A stretch of DNA of 64,000 nt, from NCBI GenBank assembly GCA_023634235.1, contig JAMKCF010000001.1, forward strand, positions 30,546,920 through 30,610,919, given 5' to 3'. Below the pieces are notes generated by a model. The model was not told the origin of the DNA. It did no database searches and worked only from the letters and a program-made list of their open reading frames with translations. The stretch is from Pisaster brevispinus. Taxonomy: Eukaryota; Echinodermata; Asteroidea; Forcipulatida; Asteriidae. A program made the translations under genes and the position numbers. Position 1 is the first letter of the stretch; each line of letters starts with the position of its first letter. Shown one piece after another: positions 21,201-34,600 of this stretch.

Positions 21201-24200
21201 TCCTTTGCGCCCCCGATCATGCGCATTTTGACGTGCATATGGGCTATTGGGAGAGTTTATGGAAGGAGGGGGCAGGGAACCGATGATTAAGCTGGAACCA
21301 CTAGTACCTTCCTCACTGTACTGCGAAACGGATTCACGGTTACCGGGCTGCTCGGTTAACGGCGGGAACATGTCCTCGTTAGTAACCATGGCAACACCTT
21401 TCAGATCTACACAGGCATGCCAAAAGCGCACAGCACATACATGTACACACAGCATCACAAGGTGTTAAAAAGGAAAAAACAACAACTATTTGTTAGATGC
21501 AAAACAAAGGGGCACAAGCAAATCAAGTATGCATGCGGAACAACGAAAAAGTTGGGTTAATATCCACGGGGGCTATCCCAGGAGCTGCCAACATACCCAA
21601 TTCTGCAATCAGGAAGATTTTTGTGCAACAATCACAGAGATTTTCAAATTTGTTCAATCGGAACATGGAAAGATTGGTTTTAAAGTTTCAGAGAGATCTT
21701 TCTGCAGAATCAGGGAGAGTTGGCAGCTCTGCTATCCCAATTGTCAACACTTCCAGACAGAGCAGTATAGTGCTGCAGTATTTCCTCGTGCGTCATACAT
21801 GAAACTTTTACCGGAGAAAGGGCTTTATTCAACTAATGCGCAAAAAATTTACATTTTTGATTTAAAAAATGGCGGACAGGATAGACACGTGTAAGTGTAC
21901 TACGCACTGCGCAAGGGGTCAACACCAACAATTTGTTTGTATCAGGAGTAAGTAACAGCTACTTTGTTTTTCACCGGGCAGACGTAACAAGATTTGAATG
22001 CATCGGTAGGCAATGTTTTTGATCAGGGATGAGGCTGGGCTAATGTGAAAATCCTGGAAAAAAAATTGGCTCGTGGGTCTGGGTCCCTTCTTATTCTAGA
22101 CCCAGGAACCTCCCAGATGTTGCAATTCAGGAGGTTTACAGATTTTGTGCATCAGAAGAAAGACACAAGTACAGGTTTGGACACAATGTGGACTATTTCT
22201 TTCACCCTTAGGCGACTGATTCACTTCTTCAGAAAAAAATGTGAAGGCTCAGAGAGGTTTTGAGAAAAATTCTGAAACGGGGAACAATCTTGAAAAATTA
22301 CATGGTTGTTTTTACACCATATCTAGTTGGGGAATGCAAGGGGGACTACATGTATTATTTCAGGGCGGGATGAATTCTGCAGGTGAGAGGGGCAGGGTTC
22401 TGGAAAATTTATCAACTCTGTACCATCGTGGAAATGTTGACAATGTTGGATAAATTCTCTTCAAAGAATATATACTGTTAAAAGGTAGGGTCATAGATCG
22501 GCTGTTGTCAAGGTGAGGCTGATTAATCGGCAAATTTATCATGAAAGATACAATAAAAGTCACATGTGAAAGTTTCAGCTGAATACAGTGTCTACTTGCT
22601 GAGAAAACAGCCACGAAAAAAAAACTGTCACTGTATTTTCAAAAGAACTTCAAATCCATCTACATTTAGCAAGCGGGTACCAACTGCATCTCTGGCTGCA
22701 GTATTCACGAAGGAGCACCAACCCTCAGAAATCTGAGAAACGAATTCATGCACGAATTATCTCTCAGATTCAAATGTTTTGAGATGAAAAAAACCCAAAA
22801 CATCCAAACCATATTACTTCAAAGGGAATCCTTTCGTAAAATGGTCTGTACTTTTAGTCAACAGCTGCAGTGCTTCTCACCAAGTGAGATTTTATGGTCG
22901 TTAATTCTTGGAGTATAGCTACATGTACCAATCTATGACCCTACTTTAAAAAAATATCATTAACACAGGATGGTGTATGTTTTAATCTTAACTTCAAGTA
23001 CTATGCCATGTTGGTGACTGCTCTATAAATGTTCTGACACCCCTCTATTCCGACAACCCCTCCTGATCTACATGCTAGGTTAAGGGTTAGGGTTGGGTTT
23101 AGGTTTAGGTTTAGGGTTAGGGTTGGGCTTAGGGTTAGTGCTGGGTTTATGGTTGGGTTCAGGGTTGGATTTAAGGTTGGGTTCAAGGGTTATGGTTGGG
23201 TTTAGGGTTAGGGTTGGGTTTAGGGTTAGAGTTGGGTTCAGGGTTTATGGTCAGGGTTGGGTTCAGGGTTGGGCTTATGCTAAGGTTTAGGGTCAGGGAT
23301 GGAATTAGGATTAGAGTTTGGGTTTAGGATTAAGAATTAGGGAAAATACATTAGGCTTAGGGCTAGGGTTAGATTTAGGTTTAAGGTTAGGAAAAATACT
23401 TTAGGGGTGGCCGAATGTAGGGGTGTCGGAACCACCAAAATATTAGTTGTGAATGCAGAGCGGTACTCTCTAAACTCAAGTTAATATGCTACCTTCGTCG
23501 CTATAGGCCGACATAGACTCTCTAGCGTACGGTTGGCCAACGTATCTCTCCTCATGCAGTTCATCTGGTCTAGCAGCAGCCTGGGGCTCTAAACATGCAA
23601 GTGGCGGTGGGACACGATATGTTAAGAAAATGTTAGTGGTTAGCGAAAAAAGAAAACAACTTTGGGTTGGGTTTTTTTTCCCCCAAAGAGCAGAGTTCAT
23701 AGGTCAACGAAGAGGTTACTAAATTTGTTTATCAAGAAAAAAAAAGAACCAATGCTCTACAATAAGAACTAAAATGCTGTAATTTGTACAGCTGCTAAGC
23801 CCACAGAATCTGCTTAGCAATAAAGGTTACCAGCAATTGCAAGTCAGATTTGAACAATGCCAGGAACAATGACTTGCAGAGTCACAAGTTACCGCTTATA
23901 AATTTGACTTCCTCAGACGATAGAGATGGTTGCTTTGTCAAATGGTTCGGGGCAAGCTTTCGTATAGCAACCTCAAGATGAGCAAAGCCTGGTACCATTG
24001 TGCCATACACATTCATTCATTCAAAATTGTGTTTGGCTGTTTACAGTCTCTTCGTAATGACTCAAAAACTTTCCCTAAATCATGTGATGTAGCAACCGAA
24101 ATTGAAGAACTCAAATTTTTGAGCGGTTACTTGTGATCAAGCAAGTCATTGTACTAGATATTATTCAAATCTAAATAGCAAATGGCTTATTGGGCCGAGA

Positions 24201-27200
24201 TGATTAAAACTACAAGAAGTGTACAGGAAAGTAAACCGTTGAGGTACAGCACTGGCTTGGGATAAAATTAATTCCATCTACTGCTCTACGTATGAGTTTA
24301 TTAATCCGGCTTTTCCAATCTTTTATTTAGTAGAGGTTTTCCCAATCATTTCCCGGGTCATTTTTAGGGGCCGCTTAACGGCCCATTTTCTGCTTACTGC
24401 GCAAGTTTCCATTTCACAGCGCTGCTAACCGTAAGCACACGAAATGGCATACTAACCTTCCGGTGCTTACTGTATGAAAATGAATGACGCATCAGTGCAA
24501 ATCTATAGTGAACATGCAACTAATCCATAGTATCCTGTGAAATGCGCTTATGCATCAGCAACTTTTTTCCGCTACAGTAAGAATGAAAATCTGCTTACTG
24601 TTAAGCAGCGCTATGAAATTGGCTCCAAGTTCAACTGAAACATCTTTTCTCGGACCACTGGTGTACCTCACGATTTAATATTAAAATTCGAACAAGATGC
24701 AGTTATTTATAATTTTTAAAAAAGGAATCAAGCGTTATAAATCAGCCGCCATGCACGATGGACCTTGCCACTCAAATATCTATCCGTTCTTAACATTCAC
24801 AAGGTAGATTCAGCTTGGTATATATATTTTTTTTAAAGCACATTGACAATTTTGGTAATTGTGAAAATGAAAGCACAATCGGTCATAAAAGTCACAAGAA
24901 AGCAGTCGAAACAAAAATGTACGTTTTCAGTGTTTTCAATTATTGGGTTTTGGGCTCGGTTCAAAACTGAATGCTTTACTCAGTTCTGAAAAACTTCGAG
25001 CATTTCAATCAAAAACATTTGAGGGCGAATTTTTCCACACAGCCATTTAGAGACTGGTGACTGCGCCACAGCAATGGCAATGATAGTGCTGATCGCACTT
25101 CCATAAAAAAGGGGACCCAACCGAGGATTCCTTCCACCCTCAGTTTGGCAAGGGTATATAGATGGATTCCACATGACGACATTGACCGCCATCTTTTGAT
25201 GACAAACAATGTAAAAAAGCACGCGCGTACGTGCTGCGCACAGCTCTCAGCCAATGATAGCCTTTCACGCGTGCACGTGTCATCAACGATGGCGGCCAAT
25301 GCAAGAGGTCTCACTGTATTGAAACCCGGGAGTAGGGAGCAGTTTGAGAATACCTACCTGGATCGCGGTAGTATGGGTCCGATCTCCCCAGGGTGTCGTT
25401 CTGCCGTCTGTCGTACGTGTTGTAACCGGGTGGGGCAACCTCGTCTTTGGGAGGGCCCGACTTGACGGGGAGTGTGGAGGCGTTGTAATCGATCTTCTGG
25501 CCTGTTTAGGGTTTCATCAAACAAGGAGATGATATCAAGTTAATACATTTTTGTCAGGACTGATTGAACATTAATTCAAACTAATTGAAAGATACAGAAC
25601 AATTGGCTTTTTTTTCAAATTTGTTCATCAGAACATGGAAAGATGGGTTTGTTTTTCAGGGAACTTTCTGGAGAATCAAGGAGAGTTGGCAGCTCTGGTG
25701 GGTGGTGCAAGGACTTGATCGGTCACAAGTGAACACTCAAACTGTTGAGCCCCAAAACTAAAGACGGTACTGCTAGGTCACATGGTCTTCATGACGCGCT
25801 TGCCAGCCAGCTGATCCCCAAGGTCTGGTCGTACGCACATGCCATATGCTGCGACGAGCCGGTACCCATCCTCCATTATCCCTCATGCAATAACACATCA
25901 CAGTCTTACTTCCAAACAATAATTAGAAAATGTATCTTCCAGTCACCAGTTATTTTTCTTTGCTTATATAATTATCGCTTTTTCATGGTTTTTCTTTAAT
26001 TTTTTTTACAAGCCTTGTACTGTTTTTAAAAGTTTCAACGTTTTTACTCTAATGCAAGCATTTTAATTACCCTTTTTGGAATATGATAAAGACTAATTGA
26101 TTAAAAAGTAAATTGAATTGAATGGTTCAGGGCCTGCTTTTGTGTTGAACACTTGCGCCAACGTCACTAAAACAATGGCTGGAAGGGAAAAAAAACAACA
26201 ACAAACAAAACGGAAGATCCCTGGAAGCAACTGGTTTAAAATGTTGCAAAATCTTGTGGTTGCAGTCGGCGATCATTCCGGAGAGGGTTTTAACAACCTC
26301 TGATTTCCTCACCTGGTGCAGCGGGCGTCGAGACGGACCTCACTGGGGTGGGGCCTGCCGCCTTGCCCCCTGGGGGCAATGTGTTGCTCTTACTGGGCGA
26401 CTTTGTGGTCGTCCAGATGCCCGGGTTGAAGTGCTGCTCGTCCCAACCGTCCTGCTTGTACAGCGCACGTAGGTCCTTGAACCCCCACATGGTGTTTAGA
26501 ACCTGGAGGAATTCAAATTACATGAATATTCATTAGGACTCAAGCGATTACCAGAAGCAGTTTGTGTTAAAAGCATAAAATAATTACTAAAAAGCACATA
26601 AAGTCAGAAATTAATATTCATCCAGTAGAAACAATACAATGGTAAAGTACACCTGTTGTGATAAGCACACATGAATATTCATATTAAAATATCTGCAATA
26701 AACTTGGCAAATAATAATTATGCTAGTTTGAACCAGCACAAATGAATACTAGTAAGCAAATAAAATAAGCATAACTGAATATTCATTAAAAACCATACAA
26801 CTTGGAAATGTGCACCTTATGCAATAAGCACACATGAATATTCATAACGACTCAGAACTACATGATGATTGTTGGAATAGCACTGATGAACCATGTTTTC
26901 ACACGGTTACCCTAAACTGCATACAGTTTAGACATGTCACAAGATCAAAGAAGGATGAGAGGGTACCAGTTACTCTTTGACTTGATGCCTCTTTTGCGGG
27001 TTACCATACTTAAGTGAGCGCATAGAGTGGATCGGCCACAGGCCTAATTAAAATGTGCCATATGCTGGCAACTTTTACATTTACCAAAACCAATACGAGC
27101 GGGCAGCGCGTGCTGGGGAAAAAATTGCCTGGTGAGATCGATCACCCCTGGGAACGAGGTTGGGTGCCGATGTCACAAGTGTACCGATACTTTTGAATTG

Positions 27201-28652
27201 GTTTCCATCACTCACCTGATAGGCACACTTGACAATTGTCTGAGAATACTTGTTGCGGGATTTCGTGATCGAAACCAACTTCTCAATTCCGCTTGCATCC
27301 CGAAGAGATCTGAGAAGTAAAAAAATATATATATATATAGTTAAAAAATATATAATAACATATTTGTATGACCTGAACAATTTCGGAGTGCCCTCAATAG
27401 TTTTTTGCTCGCAGCCAGGCTGCCGACAGAAATTCCATTATGTAAGGTGCATCTATATGCTTTGTTCCACCAGGAGGCACTAGCAAACAAGCTTGAGCAG
27501 AAAATAGTGCTAAAGAAAAATTCCTCCTCGGCAAAAAGCAGCAGGATAGCAGTCACAGATTGTACATGCGACATGTTATTTCGGCTGGTAACCTTTATAG
27601 GGTTTGCCCTGAACTTTTTCAGTGACAAGCCAGCAGGGACCAGTCAGCTTGGCATGTCGCCAGTCCGCCAGTTTTTCACTTGTCCATAATTAAAAGTTTT
27701 CTTTCAACATTGTCATTTTAGCCTGGGACTTGTAATTCCAAATAATATGAAGAAGGTTTGCATGTAGCGATGGGACTTCAGCGATAAACTAGCCAGCAGT
27801 ACTAGTTGGACAGAATTCCAACTGGTCCTCAGGTGTTTTAACTGGCATTTGGACAGCGGACCACTGTTAAGGAAGAACCCTTCCTTATTCTGGTAAGCAT
27901 AATATTGCTGTGCTTAGCTACTTTTTGTGCTTAAGCAGCTCTATGGGAGAACCCTGCCTTCTTTTGGTAAGCATAATATTGTTGTGCTTAGCTTAAGCCT
28001 CTCTATGAAACTGGCCCCAAGGGTCGATTTCACAAAGATAAACCTAACTTAGGACCAGTCCTAGGAGTTATTAAAAACTTAAGGCTAGTCCTAAGTTAGG
28101 ACGAGTAACTCGTCCTAACTCCAGATAAGACTAGTCTTAACTCTTTGAGAAATCCACCCCTGGTGTCTCAAAGTTTGCCATCTGTGTTTTACTTCAATAC
28201 TTGATCTTTATCGGCCCCCCTTGTTCAAGGTGACGACAGTTGACTTACTTGGAGTTCTCTGCATTCTTATTGATCAGCTCCTGCAGGGCACTCAGCACAG
28301 CCGTCAGGCTGTCCGTTGACAGCTGCTTGTTGTCTGCGGCAACCGAGCCGCTAGGCAACCTGAACACCAGGTCCCGCATGGCGTACTTCCCTGCAAGATC
28401 AAACGGGAGACGAGTCAGGGTACCAGTTAAGCGAGACTCGAACCCTTTTCACAAAACCTTGTATTCATGATGAATGGGGGGGGGTATCCCCCCTCTCCCA
28501 ACCCCAAATGTTACCATACTTTAACACACTATTTTCCTCTTATTTCCTCTCAAGTACCCTGAAATACCCCCCCCAAAAAAATAATAAATAAATAAATAAA
28601 TACATTAAAAAATTAAATAAATAAATAAATAAGTACAAAAAAAAAAAAAAAA

Positions 28653-28691
<39 letters not shown>

Positions 28692-31600
28692 AAAATAAAT
28701 AAATAAAATAAAATACTCAAGAGAATTCCTGACATTCCAAACACACAATGAAGAAACAATTGTGCCCATTTGGGCTCTGTCATCAATTTTGGTGCAGTGT
28801 GTGCCAAATATCATGGCAAAATTTACCACTGAACTCTGCGCTTGCATCCAATAGAATCACATGCTTTTACAGGGCTTCGTACGCGAGGAATACTGTGCCA
28901 TGAAAACTGGGCCCAGAACTAGACTGCACTACCTCCCCCTTGAACTTACCGATGAGTTCTTTATTTCTGGAGTCCAGGGAGAGGTTGCGTAGGGCCCTGG
29001 CTACGGCCGAGACGATCTTGTCATTTTCCATCCTGAGGAGTTCGACCAGCACGGGCAGACCTTTCTCCTTCCGCACCTGGGCTCGGATGTACAACGCCCA
29101 CTGTGGACAACAAAACGACACGGAAGGACGGCATTTAAAAAAATTGATAGAGCTGTTTGTTGCTGGATAAATTGACATGTATTTTCAATTAATCCGGAGG
29201 TCGCAGGTTCAAATCCCGCTCTAGTCCAAATTATTTTAAATTTACCCAGTCAGTGTCAATTGTGGTTTTTAACTTGACATCTGAAATTGAAAGTTGCATC
29301 CCCAAACTTGATCCATTTCCAGCCGCTTCTCATGTTGTCACTTTACGCTTTGTCAAAATTTAAAAGGGCGGTAAACGAGAATGCTTGGTACTCACCACCC
29401 ACTCTCCAGATGCCATGCCTTGTAAACCATTACATGGTGCTATGTTAAGGAATAGGTCTCACATTACAACACGTAGCTCCGCATACCTTGTCAAATTTTA
29501 AAAGGGCGGTAAACGAGAATGCTTGGTACTCACCACCCACTCTCCAGACGCCATGTTCTGCAGGGTGCCGGTGGTGGCTTCCAGCGTGACGTGGTTGGAA
29601 CACTCGGAGAGGAGTGCCAGGTAAGGTCGGACCATCTCGTGGGCGAAGAGCAGCTCCACCCCCTTAGGGAGTTGCTTGCGGTCTGGGATGGGCATGTTGG
29701 GGTCCCAGGTTGCCCCCCTCCTGGTGGTCGTAAAGAAAAATATGGAGGAACGGTGAACTCATACATTAAGTAACAATATTAATCTATACAAGCATGATTT
29801 TTGGCCGTCGGGAAAAAAGTAGAACATTTTTTGTAATGAGTAATAGAGATGACCAATTTATGATACATGGAAAGACCTTTCAGGCAGTTTAAAAACAGTT
29901 TTGCTGATTTTTCTGCCGCAAAAACAAACAAAGAACAAGGAAATCAGAGTCAAGTAGGCCAATACTTCTTGCAATCGGGGAGATTTCGTACAACAACCAG
30001 GGAGATATTTAGAATTTCTTTCAACGTAATAGAAAAAAGGTTTCCATAATCAGGGAGATTTCAAATTAGTTCATCAAGATTGTTTTTTTTGCAAGGCTCT
30101 AGCACACATCCTGTAATTCTTTATATATTTTTTTAAATGAGAAATCGCCTAACATCACAAGGCCGTACACTTAACTGACTTGGGCTTTCAAACCAGATCA
30201 ACTGTCACCAGGGGCACGTTGCAATCTACTCCTGGGACTGAAACAGAGTTACCCCTCTTCACAGTCCGTAAGGATGTAGGCAAGGGTATCATCCACTAGG
30301 ACTAGGAGCCTGGCTGGTAGAGCTGAATGCACTACCTTCCCAACTTTTGACAAAGCATTATGGTTTGCTCATCTGGCACAAGTGTAATGACCGGGATTCG
30401 AACCTACACTCTGCTGCTGACAAACACCAGAGCTTGGGTCCGGTGAACTAGACCGCTCTGCCACAAGACTAAAAAACACTCTAAACGAGATCAAAGCCCT
30501 CTACGATATCTAATCAGGCATTACCAAAATGATCATCAGGCATTACCAAAGAATGACATCACCTTTAAAAACATGAAAACACACGGTTAAAAAAAAAACG
30601 TTCAAAACGTAAACTTACGGTAACGTTGAGGTTGCCGGCCTTGCCTGTGTGGCATTAGCTTCCATTTTCTTCTTCTTGTTCCCGCCGAAGCATCCAGAGG
30701 TGTCATCAGCTAATGAATAATTCACAAATACTCATGAATATATGAATAACTTAAGGTTTGATCCAGAATTCCAGCAAAGTAAAGACATGTGTGCTAACTA
30801 CTTCGTAGATACATGTGTACAATGTAAAAGATCATGAATAAGTCATAATATTACACAGAGCTGTCCCCAGTAAAAATATATATGCAAATTTCAAGGATGC
30901 AAGTAAATAAAGAAGTGGATTAATGAATTATGTATGACTTGTGAGAGAATTGTTATCAGCTTTAGTGGAGACAATTTGCATGAATGAATACATGGATAAA
31001 TATAGAACTTATATATAATTTGTAAACACATTTTTGATACTTCAAATAAATATAAATACTTCAAAAAGAGCAAAATGTCAAAGAAGGATGAAGCGAAGCA
31101 ACACAGGTCAGAGTCACTGCTGACAACAAAGTCAGACACTGCAATTTAAATTTATGTTAAAATGAAGGCATTTCCAGCTTTTACCCCTGGAAGTCTAGAT
31201 TTCAAGGAGCTTCTGGGAACAGTATCCACAGAGCTAGAGAAGTAGATCAAAGAGCATACGAATATGGCCTTATGATAATTATGTGGCTGTCTAAGGTAGA
31301 TAGAGAGGAAGGCTTGTCTGAAAGAAGGCTGAGGGATTATTAAGCTGCCCCCTATGAGCAGGCCCAGGTTAAAATGAGCAGTCGATTGATTCTACTGGTC
31401 GTAGGTCTGAGTGGGCCTTCAAAGAGTTCCAGTAGAACTCTTGTACTTTGCTGTTTGCTGCTTGCAACAATGGTCTAAAGACTGCAAAGAGTTCCACTAG
31501 AACTATTTTGTTCCACTGCTTCCAACAATGGTCTAAAGACTGCAAAGAGTTCCACTAGAACTATTTTGTTCCACTGCTTACAACAATGGTCTAAAGACTG

Positions 31601-34600
31601 CAAAGAGTTCCAGTCGAGCTCTCGTATTTTTCTGCTTGCAATATTGGTCCAAAAACTGCAATGAGTTCCAGTAGAAGTATTTTGTTCCACTGCTTCCAAC
31701 ATTGGTTCAAGAAATGCAAAAATTTTCCAATAGAAATTTCATGCTCTGCTGCTTGCAAAAATAGTTCAAAAACTGCAGAGAGTTCCTGTAGAGCTCTCGT
31801 GCTGATTAAAGATGTCATGTACAATAATGAGCAGTTAACATTAACAAAAATTAGTTACAAGTTTCAAAAGTATAGTTTGCAGCAATTTTCCATACAGCAA
31901 ATGTAAAAGCTTATGCCATGTACGAAAGCATAAAAGAAAAACCTCTGGGGCACTTTTACACTTTGCAAAATTGGTTAGCCTTTTTAAACTATTTGTTTCT
32001 GTTAATTTTATTACAAGTCTTCCAGAAGCGAGGGATTGGATGTGCCGTCCCTTTTTATATGTTTCTTTGTAAACTAGAGGATTGTGATGAATGTACTCTT
32101 CCAAAAACCAATGATGTACCATCCCTTTATGATATGTTTCTTGAAAACTAGAAGATTGGAATGAATGTACTCTTCCAAAAACCAATGATGTACCATCCCT
32201 TTATGATATATTTCTTGAAAACTGGAGGATTGGAATGAATGTACTCTTCCAAAAACCAATGATGTACCATCCCTTTATGATATGTTTCATAAAAACTAGA
32301 AGACTGGAATGAATGTACTAAATTACTTAAAGATAAGTTTCTTGAAAACCATATGGTAAACAATTCAGAAAGCTACAGATGCATCAGTAAGCCATTTTTA
32401 ATGCACATTATGTACCAATGATAATAATGTTAAATAACGGCTGGCTGGACTTCGGCTACAACAGACAACAAAATCAAGACACTTCCAAAAGTTGCTTTTG
32501 AAAGGACAATGGCTATTAAACTGGAACGATAGTTTGACAACAATGTCAACAGTTTAGCAGGAAGACAACTGAAAGACGAGAAAATCAGCTGATTAGCTCG
32601 ACAGTTGCATGTCTGCCCAATGGCTTAATTTACTTGATTTACCAAGCATGACATTTGACCCCTGAAATAAAAAGTAGGACAACTTCATTGAGTACGAGTC
32701 CAGCACCTGCCATACACGTACATTGAAAAAAGAAAGCTGTATAAAGCCCAGTTCATAACTTCCTGCGAATGCAAAACAAATTTGGACGTCACAAACATTC
32801 GCAGCAAAAAACAGAGCTGTGACGTCAAAATTCACTTCACATTCGCAGGCAGTATGAACCAGGCTTTTAGCCTGATGTATAAAAACGATGAAACGGGTGA
32901 CTTTGGTAAAATTACACCCACACGTTACACCGGATTCGGAGCCGGAAGTGGTGAAAAACGTTGGGCCTGCAGCGGATACGCATGGGACGCAAAAGACTTA
33001 CCAAAAGTATAGCAATGATGATGAATTATGATTGGTTAAAAAAGCTGCTGCATGAATGAATACATTAGAATAAATTATGAATAATTTGTGGATCGGCAGA
33101 GGTCAGCGAACCGTTCCAAGGATCCAGTATGGGTAAGAGGCCATTCAGAATGATCAACGTTAAAATTTTTATTTTATTATTTTTTTTTTTTCCTAAATTG
33201 TTCGGCCCATCCACCCACCCCAAACTCCGATTTTAACATATTGACAGACTATTTAATATACCCTATACATTGAAGAACAAAGTAATGCCTCAAATGACAC
33301 CGTTATTTTAGATCAAGGCTCTCCCAGCCCAGGAGTTTTCAATGGCTTCTCCTGGCTACCAGCATGCAACTTTTTTCAGTTGAAACAGAAGAGAAAATCC
33401 TCGCCATGTCCTCATCAAGCGAAGAGGTCAGCTACCCAAACAAAGGATACCCGCTAACAAAGGAACCGAGTTCTTCTATAATTTGAACTAAAAACCTGAA
33501 GTTTGATTTTTTTGTTATCCTTCTTGACTCACCCATTCACAATTTCTATATCAAAAATGATTACTGTTTTTGAACATCGATTTTTGTTTTGTTGTTGTTG
33601 AATGGCCTCCAAGTTACGGACCTCAGAAAAGGGTGAATGGGGTGGTAAAAGGAAAAAAAATGAGAGAGAAGTGTTCGGCGTGATGTGCCCTTACCTCCGA
33701 AACAACCTGGGGTACCTTTAGCTGCGATATGTGAACCCGCAGGGGAAACAGATGGTGGTGGTGGTGGTGTGGGGGGAGGGGGAGGGGGAGGGGGAGGGGG
33801 AACAAACAAACAAACAAAATTCACTCCATGAGCTTCAGAACAACAACACCGTCTGCCCCCAAAATGCTCAAGTATGGACCCCTTGCAATGGACAACACCA
33901 ACAACTCCAGAACCACGACTGGATTCACACAGAAGCCATAGCCTCCTGTTGACCCTGGTCTCTGTTGACCCTGGTCTTAGCCTTGGTGCCCCTTCAAAAG
34001 TTCACCATAGACTTTCAGATTTTCCAATGGAAGTGCCCTTTGCAAACGAAAATGGTCTTGCCCTCTCAAAGATGAAAATTCAGGCCTGCGGTACCTCACT
34101 GAGCGTCAAACTTGCCCCGTTATAGTATGTCGTCTGCTCAAATTGCAAGCAGCGTTTGCAGAGGGCCCAAATATCATAAAGCAAACATCGTCTTTCCGAG
34201 ACACAGGATACCAGCCAAAACACAAAGTAAATAGCATTGCTTTTCAACTGGTTCCCTGCCTTTATTTCGCAATGAAAATAAATTTGCAAAGTAGTCAATT
34301 TCCTGATGATCAGCTTGAGTGAAATTGGTGGCACTGCATCTTTTGCAGTGTTTCCACCCACCCCCCACCCCCCACCCAACCTCGAAGTGGCAGGCAGTTG
34401 TACCTATGCAATTGGTCCATACACTGCTATGTTAATGAATTTAAAATCAACCTCCCCATGGGTGCTGGATAACTCAAAGTGTTAGTTAAGACTAATGTTA
34501 TAAAACAGGCACCCATTTACGGATTCCTAATTAGTCGAGCGAACTCGCCAGGCACTCGTGACTCCTTCACAGTGCCTGTTTGCGGATTCCTAATTGGTCA

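Larger units (their letters stand above)
21407..23492 (-). other. Catenin intron 23
   Basis: Carries the GCTGCCAAC MITE with 9-bp target duplication (21581-21730), a block at 22055-22165 (ATTCTAGACCCAGGAACCTC, TCAGGAGGTTTACAGATT) repeated at 58300-58400, a TIR element (22478-22948) and the telomere-like element (23032-23433). The 150-residue - ORF over 21006-21458 is exon 24 read through its donor. Confidence 0.6.
30710..33694 (-). other. Catenin intron 15
   Basis: Contains a 58-bp minisatellite (31408-31805), a 76-bp satellite (32040-32335) shared with 59540-60100, and a TIR MITE (32742-32869). 31140-31280 resembles 63890-63990 (GGAACAGTATCCACAGAGCT... AAGTAGATCAAAG). 33100-33690 has nothing I recognise. 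Confidence 0.6.

Noticed and set aside
23001..23290. Gly-Leu and Asn-Pro-Thr repeat ORFs
   Set aside because: Opposite-strand readings of the telomere-like array.
23077..23385. True internal telomere or chromosome end
   Set aside because: The repeat is degenerate, short, and bounded by inverted repeats, with ordinary catenin intron on both sides.
33561..33824. Polyproline ORF around the microexon
   Set aside because: The PPPP part is the CCACCACC/CCCCCT tract ahead of the acceptor. Only the 27 nt between CGCAG and GTAAGG fit the spliced frame.
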